A DNA stretch of 64,000 nt from Bacteroidales bacterium UBA5833. Lineage in GTDB: Bacteria; Bacteroidota; Bacteroidia; Bacteroidales; Lentimicrobiaceae. The first letter of the stretch is position 1. Every line of letters begins with the position of its first letter. Shown here in pieces: positions 8,685 to 17,172 of the stretch. The notes below the pieces were generated by a model. The model ran no database searches. It had not been told where the DNA came from and saw only the letters and a list, made by a program, of their open reading frames with translations. Where the stretch lies: NCBI GenBank assembly GCA_002433025.1, contig DJGZ01000067.1:1-64000 (forward strand), written 5' to 3'. Made by a program: the position numbers and the translations under genes.

Positions 8685-9581
8685 ATGGGCATAATAATTC
8701 TAGGTATCATTGTACTATCAGCCGGATTTTTCCTGAGTAAAATGGATTCTCCGGTCAAACCATACACCGGAATAATCAGGGTTGTGGGTATCGTCATTTT
8801 GCTGATTGGAACAGCTTTCTCAGCGGTTTACCAGATAGAGCCCGGGGAGGTAGGCGTGCAGAAGCTATTTGGAAAAGTCAATAATCGCACGCTGGAAAGC
8901 GGCCTGAATATTATCAACCCTTTGGTTGAAGTGGTAACTTTTGATATCCGCACTCAGAATTACACGATGTCCGGTGTGAACGATGAAGGCGATAAAGCGA
9001 GCGACGATGCCATCCGCGTGCTTTCGGCCGACGGTCTTGAGGTTGTGATTGACCTTACGGTACTTTATAAGGTTACCCCTTCGCAGGCTCCCCGTATCTT
9101 AAAGGAATTGGGAACCGATTATAAAAATAAAATTGTAAGGCCGCTTTGCCGTACAAAAATCAGGGACAACGCGGTGTATTATGATGCCGTGGCTTTATAT
9201 TCTACGAAAAGAGATGAGTTTCAGGACCGAATTTTTAAATCAATTGAAGCCGATTTCAGCGCCCGGGGACTTGAACTGGAGCAGTTACTGGTTCGCAATA
9301 TCACCCTGCCCGAATCGGTAAAAACCACCATTGAATCTAAAATCAATGCTGAGCAGGAAGCTCAGAAAATGACTTTTGTGCTGCAAAAGGAAAAGCAGGA
9401 AGCCGAACGTAAAAGGGTGGAAGCCCAGGGAATCGCCGATTATCAGACGATCCTGAGCACCGGACTGAGCGATAAGCAGCTGCAATATGAGATGATCAAA
9501 GCCATTGCCACTTCGCCCAACGCTAAGCTTATTTTCATGGATGCCAAAAAGCCGGCTTCGATTATTGTGGATGGGAAGTAG
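8685..9581 (+). CDS. SPFH / prohibitin-family membrane protein
   Basis: Predicted to be anchored in the inner membrane and to form large ring assemblies, as prohibitin, stomatin and HflK/C do. Two hydrophobic N-terminal segments (about residues 2-20 and 27-47) precede the SPFH domain (about 48-215: QIEPGEVGVQKLFGKV, then VLSADGLEVVIDLTVLYKV). A charged coiled coil follows (about 220-255: EAQKMTFVLQKEKQEAERKR), then a short tail. It resembles eukaryotic-type prohibitin more than HflK/HflC. No partner gene such as ftsH is adjacent. The role in membrane protein quality control is by family only. The downstream gap to the tRNA is 197 bases. Confidence 0.85.
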   Translation: MGIIILGIIVLSAGFFLSKMDSPVKPYTGIIRVVGIVILLIGTAFSAVYQIEPGEVGVQKLFGKVNNRTLESGLNIINPLVEVVTFDIRTQNYTMSGVNDEGDKASDDAIRVLSADGLEVVIDLTVLYKVTPSQAPRILKELGTDYKNKIVRPLCRTKIRDNAVYYDAVALYSTKRDEFQDRIFKSIEADFSARGLELEQLLVRNITLPESVKTTIESKINAEQEAQKMTFVLQKEKQEAERKRVEAQGIADYQTILSTGLSDKQLQYEMIKAIATSPNAKLIFMDAKKPASIIVDGK

Positions 9582-9716
9582 CCTTCTTTGCAGATAATTT
9601 GTTAAGATTTTCAAACAGTATTGCAACTATAATTGCTCATTATAAGTTGTTTACATATATTTTTAATCCTGGAATTACTTCGATTGGCGAAAATTGAAAT
9701 TTTTTCTTTCGATTTC

Positions 9717-9746
9717 TTGTGTTATACGAAAAAGTCTCTATCTTTG
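9717..9746 (+). promoter_or_regulatory. tRNA-Asp promoter
   Basis: TTG (9717-9719), a 19-base spacer, then TATCTTTG (9739-9746), 32 bases before the tRNA: a good match to the Bacteroidota housekeeping promoter. Confidence 0.75.
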
Positions 9747-9778
9747 CATCCTCATTTGAGAAACGTTCTTAAAATATT

Positions 9779-9852
9779 GGTCCGGTAGTTCAGTTGGTTA
9801 GAATACGTGCCTGTCACGCACGGGGTCGCGGGTTCGAGTCCCGTCCGGACCG
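9779..9852 (+). tRNA. tRNA-Asp (GTC)
   Basis: The acceptor arms GGTCCGG and CCGGACC pair fully; the anticodon stem is CGTGC/GCACG around loop CTGTCAC with anticodon GTC; the T arm has GGTTCGAGTCC. The discriminator base is G and CCA is not encoded. It stands alone between the SPFH gene and the defence island. No copy of its 3' end is seen at the far side of the island and no integrase is present, so I do not call it an attachment site. Confidence 0.97.
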
Positions 9853-9855
9853 CAG

Positions 9856-9883
9856 AAAGCTCCTCAAAAGGGAGCTTTTTTCA
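9856..9883 (+). terminator. Terminator after tRNA-Asp
   Basis: An 8-bp stem (AAAGCTCC 9856-9863 with GGAGCTTT 9871-9878), a 7-base loop and a T run directly behind the tRNA. Confidence 0.85.
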
Positions 9884-10253
9884 TTATTTACTATACTTTT
9901 TGTCCGCCAGGCATCTGTGTGAGGGTTCAATGACAAAAGTGTCAATATTCCACAAAAGCTGATTTGAAAAACTACATTTGAATTTTCCTTCAGTAACCCG
10001 CGTAACTCCAATCAATTTTAGTTAGACGGTCTTTCGACATCTGTGTTTGTTAGGTCTTTGTATCTTGAAGCACTAGCTATTTCTTTCCTATTGTCTGTGT
10101 TTTTTTGTTGGTGAGAAAAACAAAATACATCGCAGGTCAGTCAAAAAGATGAATTTCTATTTGTGTTAACGAAAAGTACACTTTATTACAAGCTATGGGG
10201 CGCGCTTTGACTTTTGCGGCTCGCAAATGATGGTGTTTAATTGTGTATGCTTC
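9884..10253. other. Intergenic boundary, tRNA to defence island
   Basis: About 370 bases with no credible gene on either strand. A small hairpin (TTTGCG/CGCAAA near 10216-10230) could end transcription of the minus-strand peptidase gene. Base composition turns A+T-rich here, marking the edge of the island. Confidence 0.4.
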
Positions 10254-10949
10254 TCATGCTAATAGTTTCTCCAATTTCATTTTCCACTTTTCCCAGTCTT
10301 TCATTTCCTTAGTTTGTAAATCAATAAATTTTTGAGTGTGATCATGATGTAATAAATGGCAGAGTTCATGTATAATTACATATTCAATGCAGCCTTTCGG
10401 GGCTTTTATCAACTCGGGATTTAAAATAATTTTTCCTTTTGGAGTGCAACTTCCCCATCGTGTAGGCATGTCGCGCAAAACAACAGAACCTGGTTTCACA
10501 TTGTACTTTTTAAATCTTTCAATTAGTGGCTCAGCAATAGAATGAAATTTATTCTTTGCATGTTCAAGATACCATTGATTTAATAAATCTTTTGCTTTGG
10601 ACTTATCCGGTACTGTTACTTCAATAAATTTTCCCTTTAGTTTTACTGACTCACTCAGGCCCACATGGATTTGCAAGCGGTATTGTCTACCCAAATACAG
10701 ATGTGTTTCTCCGCTTACAAACTTTCTTTCTGGTGTTCTTGGTTGAAAAGAAAGAAAGAAGTTTTGTTGTTTAATTATCCAGGGAGCTTTCTTTTTAACC
10801 TTTTCTTTTATTCTTTCAATAGTTGCATCAAAAGGGGCTCGTACCTTAACTTCCATTTCAGGCGTTATGGTAATGCCAAGAGATTTTCTGTTTGAAAACT
10901 CCAACTGAAAAGCTATTGTTATGCTCCCGAATTGTACCGCCTCCTTCAT
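10254..10949 (-). CDS. YgjP-like (DUF45) zinc metallopeptidase
   Basis: A 231-residue protein of the YgjP/SprT-like family often found with type I restriction systems. The zinc-peptidase motif HELCH is at residues 194-198, followed by HHDHTQKF with a likely third ligand near 204. The family signature RWGSC is at 164-168 and the N-terminal beta-rich part (SITIAFQLEFSNRKSLGI) also fits. The start ATG at 10949 overlaps the hsdR stop in a TAATG arrangement, so translation is coupled to hsdR. It is the last gene of the defence island. The substrate is unknown; the link with restriction is by context. Confidence 0.85.
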   Translation of the reverse strand: MKEAVQFGSITIAFQLEFSNRKSLGITITPEMEVKVRAPFDATIERIKEKVKKKAPWIIKQQNFFLSFQPRTPERKFVSGETHLYLGRQYRLQIHVGLSESVKLKGKFIEVTVPDKSKAKDLLNQWYLEHAKNKFHSIAEPLIERFKKYNVKPGSVVLRDMPTRWGSCTPKGKIILNPELIKAPKGCIEYVIIHELCHLLHHDHTQKFIDLQTKEMKDWEKWKMKLEKLLA

Positions 10950-13900
10950 TATTTATATCTGATTTTGGCTACATCAATACAGTCCGCAGCAATCTTATCC
11001 ATTTCCTCAAAAGAGAGGTTAATATTATATTTATCCCGAACCTCATCAATAAGATAGTCGCCTATATCAATGAGTAGTTTTCCGGTAATATTTGTTTTAA
11101 ATTGCCAGTCTATGACAGGTTTACCATTGTCTAAAACTATTTGTCGTGTCAGGTCATCAATATGCAGTGCAGCCTGTATTGAAACTTCCTTCAGTATCAG
11201 AAAGTCTTGTATTTTTTCTGAAAGAGCCTCAATAGTTAACCCATAAAATGCTTTAGCAACGTCTCTGTCGCGCAGTTGCACAGGAATATCATTGTCAGTC
11301 CGTGTCAGCACATTATTCATTATTTCCTCTACTCTGTTCAGGTATTGAGCCTCGTTAATTCTTTTAGCTTCATATTCGGCAATGGTTTCTTTCAGCATTT
11401 GTGAAAACTTCTTATAAAATGCCGGATCTTCTTCCATTTTCTCGGTTATATGTCGGGCTGTTCTGCTGGCAATCTTATCAGCTTTTGCAGCTTTACCAAT
11501 GGTATTTTCAACTTCCTGTTGAAATTTATCCTTGTCGAAAATATTAACCAACTCTGTTATGGTTTCAATTTTCTCGGTAGTAATGTGTGTGTCAATTAAT
11601 TTTTGAATCTGTCCTTCAAATTGCTTGTAATCAATCTCATCACTGTACCTTTCAACTACTGCTGAACGAAGTTTCAGGAACATTGCCAAATCAGATTTAT
11701 AGCGGTCAATATTTTTCTCATCCACATCTTTGTGGAATTGAATAGAAGATAATGCAAGCTTTAAGCCTTTGGCAAATGCTGCCAGTTTATGGTAAAACAA
11801 AACTCGTATCGCTTCATCTTTAAGTAATACCTGGTAGGCTTCGGCATCGCGTTTATTGGCAATGGCTTTAAAGATATCCCATAGGTCCGAATGCTTTTGC
11901 GGAAGTTTTTTTATTTCTTCTGAAATGTTGATCAGTGTTCCAGCCAATTCTTCTTCATCAAAATCTTCAAATGAAGAATACAGTTGCAACGCATCATCTA
12001 AATTTTCAATAACACCATAATAGTCAATGATGTATCCAAATTCTTTGTCAGGATAAATACGGTTTACCCTTGCAATAGCCTGTAAAAGTTTATGGCCCTG
12101 CAGATTCCTGGTAAGGTAAAGAACGGTGTTTTTAGGTTCATCAAAACCTGTCAGGAGTTTATCTACTACTATGATGATTTCCGGGTCTTTTTGATTCTTG
12201 AATCTGTTGATGATGTTCTTTTCATAGGTTTTTGAATTACCATGTTCGTCCATCATCTTTTTCCAGAACTGGTTTTCTTTTTCTGTTGACTTTTCATAAG
12301 CACTATCCTCTCCTTCCCGCTCGTCAATAGGAGAAATCAATACCTCACTGCTTATGATACCTATTTCATCGAGGTATTCCTTATATTTAACAGCATTCAC
12401 TTTCTTATCGCATACCAGCTGACCTTTAAAAGGTGTTCTGCCTTGCCAGTTGTTACGATAATGATAACTAATATCCCAGGCAATCATTCTCATTTTTTGC
12501 TCAGCCGAATTCAGGTGGTCGTACCGGGCAAACTTCTTTTTAATATCAGCTTTCTGGTATTCGTTTAATGGCTCTGAAATCATTCCGAAAAAAGTGTCAA
12601 CAGGACTGGCATTCACGTCCTGCAAAGCCAGTCTTCCTTCATACAGCAAAGGAACAACGGCTTTGTCGCTCACAGCCTGGTCAACAGTGTATGCATCAAT
12701 AATACCGCCAAACTTAGCAGCAGTACTTTTCTCTTTTTTAAATAACGGAGTACCGGTCATGGCAATAAAACATGCATTAGGCAATGTTTTCTGCATGTCA
12801 ATGTTAAATATTCCGTGTTGTGTTCTGTGACCTTCATCTACCAAAACAAAAATATCATGACTTTCCAATGGCTTGCTGATCTTCTTTACAGCTGCCATAA
12901 ATTTGTTGATGATGGTTGTAACTATTGCATCACTTTTGCATTCCAACAGCTCAACCAGGCGCTGACCTGTTGTTGCATTGTCAACAAATCTTCCGCATTT
13001 TCGGAATGTCTTTGTAATCTGATCATCCAAATCGGTTCTATCCGTTACCAATACAATTTTGGGATTGCGTATGTCAGGTTCCATAGCAATGGCCTGTGCC
13101 AGCATTACCATGGTTAAAGACTTTCCGCTACCCTGGGTATGCCATATTACACCTCCTGTTCTTTTACCGTGTTCAATTTGTTTGATTCTTTGCATAGTTT
13201 TTTTGATTGCAAAAAACTGCTGATAGCGCGAAACTTTCTTCTCGCCATTATCAAACAAAATAAAGTTGAAGGTTATGTCCAACAATCTGTCAGGACGACA
13301 TAAACCATACAAATAATGGTCTTGCACTGTTGGCAGAATTTCTGCCTGCTCCAACGCATCAAAATATTGTTTTACATACTTAAAGCGGCCTGCAAATAGA
13401 TGCTCTTTTGCGAAATCAGGGAGCTTCTGGTTTTTCAGCTCCAGTAAGCAGGTATTGTATTTTTTTTCATCTTCCGCATTGATGAATTTCTCCTGCCACT
13501 TTGCCCAGAATTTTTCAGGAGTGCCGTTGGTAGCATAAGCGGCTTCCTGTGCAGCAATGCTCAATAAAAGTTGAGAATACACATACAGATTACGGATACC
13601 ATCTTCCTGCTGATTGCGCAGATGCTGACTGATGGCCTGTTTCAGCGGCTCTTTCATATCAGGGCGTTTACACTCAATAATGCAAAGCGGAATACCATTC
13701 ACAAACAACACCAGATCAGGTCGGTAATGCTCTTTGCTGGTGCTTCGCATTACACTGAACTCTTCAGTTACATGAAAAACATTGTTGCCGATGTTTTTCC
13801 AATCAATGTATTGCAGCGTAAAACTCTTTTTGTCTCCATCTACACTTTGCTCCAATGCCTGACCTAATGTGAGCAGGTTGTAAGCCCTTTCACTGGCTGC

Positions 13901-14176
13901 AATGTAGCCTTCGTTCATGGGCAGATTTTTCAATGCAAGCAAGCCCCGCTCAATATTTTCATCGGTGAAAATGCTGGTTTTGCTGGCACTAACCCGAATG
14001 CTGTTGATCTCTTTCAGCTGTTTCCGCAGCACATCTTCCAACAACACATTGGTAGTTTTGCCACCTCTCAGGCGTTCCGCTTCTGCCGGACTCAAATATG
14101 AATAACCCAGATTCACAAGCATCTGCAATGCCGGAATCTGACTGATGTGGTCTTCTTTGAAACTTGGTGTGTCCAT
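10949..14176 (-). CDS. hsdR: Type I restriction enzyme R subunit
   Basis: The motor and nuclease subunit of a type I restriction-modification complex: it translocates unmodified DNA with ATP and cuts it. The N-terminal nuclease core is visible (PD at 153-154 and ECK at 168-170 in RPDLVLFVNGIPLCIIECK). Next come the superfamily 2 helicase motifs: Walker A HTQGSGKSLTMV near 347, a DEGH box (VLVDEGHRTQHG) near 450, and the later motif around LLTGFDEP and HKLLQAIARVNR. A long C-terminal helical part follows. Length 1075 fits the family. It lies 112 bases after the AbiE-like toxin gene and about 3.5 kb from hsdS, separated from hsdM and hsdS by unrelated genes. A 9-bp inverted repeat precedes it. 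Confidence 0.95.
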   Translation of the reverse strand: MDTPSFKEDHISQIPALQMLVNLGYSYLSPAEAERLRGGKTTNVLLEDVLRKQLKEINSIRVSASKTSIFTDENIERGLLALKNLPMNEGYIAASERAYNLLTLGQALEQSVDGDKKSFTLQYIDWKNIGNNVFHVTEEFSVMRSTSKEHYRPDLVLFVNGIPLCIIECKRPDMKEPLKQAISQHLRNQQEDGIRNLYVYSQLLLSIAAQEAAYATNGTPEKFWAKWQEKFINAEDEKKYNTCLLELKNQKLPDFAKEHLFAGRFKYVKQYFDALEQAEILPTVQDHYLYGLCRPDRLLDITFNFILFDNGEKKVSRYQQFFAIKKTMQRIKQIEHGKRTGGVIWHTQGSGKSLTMVMLAQAIAMEPDIRNPKIVLVTDRTDLDDQITKTFRKCGRFVDNATTGQRLVELLECKSDAIVTTIINKFMAAVKKISKPLESHDIFVLVDEGHRTQHGIFNIDMQKTLPNACFIAMTGTPLFKKEKSTAAKFGGIIDAYTVDQAVSDKAVVPLLYEGRLALQDVNASPVDTFFGMISEPLNEYQKADIKKKFARYDHLNSAEQKMRMIAWDISYHYRNNWQGRTPFKGQLVCDKKVNAVKYKEYLDEIGIISSEVLISPIDEREGEDSAYEKSTEKENQFWKKMMDEHGNSKTYEKNIINRFKNQKDPEIIIVVDKLLTGFDEPKNTVLYLTRNLQGHKLLQAIARVNRIYPDKEFGYIIDYYGVIENLDDALQLYSSFEDFDEEELAGTLINISEEIKKLPQKHSDLWDIFKAIANKRDAEAYQVLLKDEAIRVLFYHKLAAFAKGLKLALSSIQFHKDVDEKNIDRYKSDLAMFLKLRSAVVERYSDEIDYKQFEGQIQKLIDTHITTEKIETITELVNIFDKDKFQQEVENTIGKAAKADKIASRTARHITEKMEEDPAFYKKFSQMLKETIAEYEAKRINEAQYLNRVEEIMNNVLTRTDNDIPVQLRDRDVAKAFYGLTIEALSEKIQDFLILKEVSIQAALHIDDLTRQIVLDNGKPVIDWQFKTNITGKLLIDIGDYLIDEVRDKYNINLSFEEMDKIAADCIDVAKIRYK

Positions 14177-14198
14177 TACTTTTTCATTTCGTTGGTGT

Positions 14199-14230
14199 CA
14201 TGCATAGAAAAGTGTGGTTATCTATGCATG
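14199..14230. repeat. Inverted repeat upstream of hsdR
   Basis: CATGCATAG (14199-14207) and CTATGCATG (14222-14230) are perfect 9-bp inverted arms around a 14-base spacer, starting 23 bases before the hsdR start. A second, shorter repeat (GTAAAG 14243-14248 / CTTTAC 14263-14268) lies next to it. Either could bind a regulator or fold in the leader RNA. Confidence 0.6.
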
Positions 14231-14288
14231 TTATTTTGAAATGTAAAGATTTACGGCATTTTCTTTACACGTTTTCATCTCGCATTTG

Positions 14289-15068
14289 TTAACCTTCATT
14301 TTTACTTACTTTGAATGTTTTTTTGAACTGCTCAAATACGTTGGTCGGGTCAATATTGCTCAATCCCATTTCTTTAAAAATGGCTTTTTCTGGTAAATCG
14401 CCAGCCGTCAATTCAGCAAACTGATTCACGTGTTCTTGAATGGTTTTAGGCAAATCAAATTCTGATTCAGGCGTGAGCATTACTGTTAAACGAAATACGT
14501 CTGCTTTGTGCTTTTTCAAATGCTTTGCATCTTCATTACTTCCGTTTTCAATCCTTTCCTTGATTTCCAAAAATGCCTTTGCTTTCAAACATATCAATGC
14601 TTCAATATTCGCACAATGCAAGCCATCTTCCATCTGACTGTGTTCAATCATGTAATTGTAATAGTCATCATTCAACAAGATGGCTGACAAACTGGACAAG
14701 TCATCATCAGCCGGAATTGGAGTTAGATGTGCTTCTCCTTCTAAAACAATTACATCGGGAGTTCTTGAAAACAGTTCTATCTGATGCGGAAATTCGGTGT
14801 TTCTTGGTTTTTTAAATCGATAATATTGTCTTTCATCATTGCTCTTTTCCTGGTCGCCATAATCACCATCTTTGATGAATTGCCAAAACTGTTTTACAAA
14901 ATCAGAGCTAAGAGCTTCAACCACCAAAATAATATCTATATCCTTGGTGGCTCTCGGAGTAAAGCCCGCTTCATCTATTATAATATCACAAGCAGTGCCG
15001 CCAATAATCACATAATTATCGGAATACTGTTCAAAGTATTTTTTGAAAATGTCTAATCCTCTTACCAT
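14289..15068 (-). CDS. AbiEii-like nucleotidyltransferase (probable toxin)
   Basis: A 259-residue protein with a DNA polymerase beta-like nucleotidyltransferase core: IIGGTACDIIIDEAGF (near residue 21) followed by RATKDIDIIL, the GG...DxD arrangement of AbiEii/AbiGii toxins. The C-terminal half is helical. Its start overlaps the end of the upstream gene by 7 bases, the usual antitoxin-then-toxin order of AbiE pairs. AbiEii toxins modify tRNA or bind GTP and cause growth arrest after phage infection; that this one does so is inference. A simple nucleotidyltransferase of unknown role remains possible. Confidence 0.65.
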   Translation of the reverse strand: MVRGLDIFKKYFEQYSDNYVIIGGTACDIIIDEAGFTPRATKDIDIILVVEALSSDFVKQFWQFIKDGDYGDQEKSNDERQYYRFKKPRNTEFPHQIELFSRTPDVIVLEGEAHLTPIPADDDLSSLSAILLNDDYYNYMIEHSQMEDGLHCANIEALICLKAKAFLEIKERIENGSNEDAKHLKKHKADVFRLTVMLTPESEFDLPKTIQEHVNQFAELTAGDLPEKAIFKEMGLSNIDPTNVFEQFKKTFKVSKNEG

Positions 15069-16084
15069 ATAAATTTCTCTAAAATTTGTTCCAATGCCAT
15101 TTCAATGCGTTCATCTCTGCTGTCCTTTACACTTAGGTATAAAGAAAGCGGATCTACAACCGCCATGTCATTTGGCAATTCGTCCACCAATGTCAATGGG
15201 TTATATTTCCATACCTCTAAAGCATACCTGCCTTCATATTCATTCGGATTCACCAATGCATTGCTTTTTTGCAAACCATAAAAAACGGTTTTTTCAATAG
15301 CGAAATATTCTTGCCTGCTTGGATTCAAATCGGTGTATTCAGGCAAGGCAGATGCATTGCTTTGCAGCAGAAACAGGTCTTTTGGTTTTTCATCTACATA
15401 CACCGTTTTAATGACAGGATTTACCAAAAGGTTTTGTTTTTGGGCTATGTTCCATAACTCATGCCTCTCATATTGAAAGTGGATGAATTTTTCTTTTTCG
15501 CCCTTGACTTCTATCAACTCATGGTATTTCAAATTGTCTATGGCATTCGTGATTGCCATAGGTGTGTAACCTAGTTTCTTGGCTATCTTTTTAAAGGGAT
15601 GTTCTTCCAGTTTCCATTGCTGGTTTCTTTGGATGATGTGGTAAATCAGTAAAAATTGTGCAGAAGGAAGTAATGTCTCATTTTTTTGCCTGGTCTTTGG
15701 GTGAACAAAGTTTTCCCGCAGGTCAATGAACAAATCAGGCATATAGAGCTGTTTCCCCGGTACTATAAAGTTGATGCCTTTTTCAATCAATCGTTTGCGG
15801 CTGAAGGCTTGTACATTTTCCAAGACTATCACTACTTTTTGGTTAAGCAGGTTTTTTATTTGTTGTACCTGTTTTTCGGTTTGCTGAATGCTTAGTTCAT
15901 CACCGTTTTTCAGCTCAGCCAAAATGATTTCCGTGTTGAATATATCTGTTCGGTACAGCCTGAATGTTTCATGGATATACATAGGAAGCCTGTCCAAAAG
16001 GCTTTTGGCTATTTGGGTTACAGTTGGCTGTATGCCCAGCGTTTCCTCAATATATGTTAGCGTTTTCCTCATTTTATTTTCCAT
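15062..16084 (-). CDS. Winged-helix regulator, probable AbiEi-like antitoxin
   Basis: A 340-residue protein with a winged-helix stretch near residues 165-205 (PFKKIAKKLGYTPMAITNAIDNLKYHELIEV) and no other domain I can name. Such proteins are usually labelled MarR-like. Reasons to call it the antitoxin: it is encoded directly upstream of and overlapping the AbiEii-like gene, and a 10-bp inverted repeat brackets its promoter, as expected for a regulator that represses its own pair. It is longer than the classical AbiEi (about 200 residues), so the family assignment is tentative. The start is the ATG at 16082-16084. Confidence 0.55.
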   Translation of the reverse strand: MENKMRKTLTYIEETLGIQPTVTQIAKSLLDRLPMYIHETFRLYRTDIFNTEIILAELKNGDELSIQQTEKQVQQIKNLLNQKVVIVLENVQAFSRKRLIEKGINFIVPGKQLYMPDLFIDLRENFVHPKTRQKNETLLPSAQFLLIYHIIQRNQQWKLEEHPFKKIAKKLGYTPMAITNAIDNLKYHELIEVKGEKEKFIHFQYERHELWNIAQKQNLLVNPVIKTVYVDEKPKDLFLLQSNASALPEYTDLNPSRQEYFAIEKTVFYGLQKSNALVNPNEYEGRYALEVWKYNPLTLVDELPNDMAVVDPLSLYLSVKDSRDERIEMALEQILEKFIW

Positions 16085-16145
16085 AATAAACCAGTTTATG
16101 CTTGATAAAGCGATTGACTTTATTGTGCAAATATAGGTTTATTAT
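16083..16145 (-). promoter_or_regulatory. Promoter and operator of the AbiE-like pair
   Basis: ATAATAAACC (16083-16092) and GGTTTATTAT (16136-16145) are exact 10-bp inverted arms, 53 bases centre to centre. Between them, adjoining the right arm, lies the minus-strand -7 box TATATTTG (16128-16135). One arm covers the start codon and the other adjoins the -7 box. The layout fits autoregulation by a dimer binding both sites. Confidence 0.55.
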
Positions 16146-16159
16146 TCTGATTTTCATAC

Positions 16160-16918
16160 CTAAATCACTTTATTTAGTTCAAAAAGCCGATGTTCGTTTC
16201 GTTGCACATACCCCAACTGATTGGTTATGAGTTTGGTATTGCCAATGGTGAACTCAGGGGTATTGGTGTGATGATGTCCATACACCCAAGAGGCAATTTC
16301 GGAAGCTTCAATCAGGTCATGCAATTCCACTGCAAAAGCTTCATTGAGTATATCGCCCTTGTATTGTTCGGGATAATTGAGAAAAGTAGGGCAATGGTGG
16401 GTAAAAACGGCTGTTTGTCCATTCTGATTATTGATTAGCTCATTTTGAATAAATGCCAAGCTCTCCGCATGCAGTTGGTTATATTGCTCTGCCGAAAATC
16501 GATAGCCTTTGTGTTTGATTACATGAAAATCACTCAAACTCCGTTCAATCTGCCATTGGTAGCCGGGACTGATGCGGCTCCACAGGGTAGAGAAAACCAA
16601 CTTTACATGTTCATGCAACACCGAAGTATTGTTAACCCAAAACACATTGCTTCTAATGGCCTCATTTAGTACACCGCTTTTTTCGGCGATATCAAAATGG
16701 TAGTATTCATGATTACCTGGCAGCCAATAGGTGGTTTTAAAGTTATCTGCCAAAAAACTGAAAAAATCCTGGTGCTTATCCATCACTGCAAACGGAACAA
16801 TATCGCCTGCCAATACCAAAACATCACCCACAGGCTGCAATGGATGCTGCTTTAGAAATTCCTTGTTACCAGGAAATTCTAAGTGCAGGTCGGAAGCGTA
16901 TTGGATTTTGAGTGGCAT
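16160..16918 (-). CDS. Calcineurin-like metallophosphoesterase
   Basis: A 252-residue cytoplasmic phosphoesterase with the ordered metal motifs of the family: ASDLHLEF (residues 9-16), LAGDIVPF (near 36), LPGNHEYYH (near 66), THHCP (near 172) and YGHHHTNTP (near 214). The substrate cannot be told from sequence. It lies between the disrupted DUF2188 gene and the AbiE-like pair on the same strand. Metallophosphoesterases of this type recur in restriction and defence clusters, but a role in defence is only suggested by position. Confidence 0.85.
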   Translation of the reverse strand: MPLKIQYASDLHLEFPGNKEFLKQHPLQPVGDVLVLAGDIVPFAVMDKHQDFFSFLADNFKTTYWLPGNHEYYHFDIAEKSGVLNEAIRSNVFWVNNTSVLHEHVKLVFSTLWSRISPGYQWQIERSLSDFHVIKHKGYRFSAEQYNQLHAESLAFIQNELINNQNGQTAVFTHHCPTFLNYPEQYKGDILNEAFAVELHDLIEASEIASWVYGHHHTNTPEFTIGNTKLITNQLGYVQRNEHRLFELNKVI

Positions 16919-16921
16919 ATT

Positions 16922-17161
16922 TTATCTCTTTTTATCCTTTGGTGGATTGGGATCATTTCCATAACTGTTTGGGTTCTGAATTTTTCCATCTTTTCCATGT
17001 GGAATCAATTCAGATTTTTCCTGTTTTGCCTTTTCCCGGCTTCAGTCCATAGCTTCCTTTTTGGTCTCAAAATGCTTGGATGACCTTTCTGCATTTTCTC
17101 GTTTTGAATCCCAGCCGCCTTTTTCAGCATTGGGTACTACGTGTCTTTCTTTGCGTACCAT
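16922..17161 (-). pseudogene. DUF2188 gene with in-frame TGA
   Basis: Read from the ATG at 17161 the frame gives a DUF2188 protein: MVRKERHVVPNAEKGGWDSK, then KHFETKKEAMD, a TGA at 17042-17044 (codon 40), and then SREKAKQEKSELIPHGKDGK and the typical end SYGNDPNPPKDKKR with a normal stop at 16922. Both halves are in one frame and together match a complete family member of 79 residues, so one base change (for example TGG to TGA) explains it. DUF2188 proteins are small, found in many defence clusters and of unknown function. Either the gene is dead, or the base is a sequencing error; stop readthrough is the least likely reading. Confidence 0.8.
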
Positions 17162-17172
17162 ATTTTCAGAAT

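Noticed and set aside
9779..9852. tRNA-Asp as attachment site of the defence island
   Set aside because: No integrase gene and no second copy of the tRNA 3' end seen near the far edge of the island.
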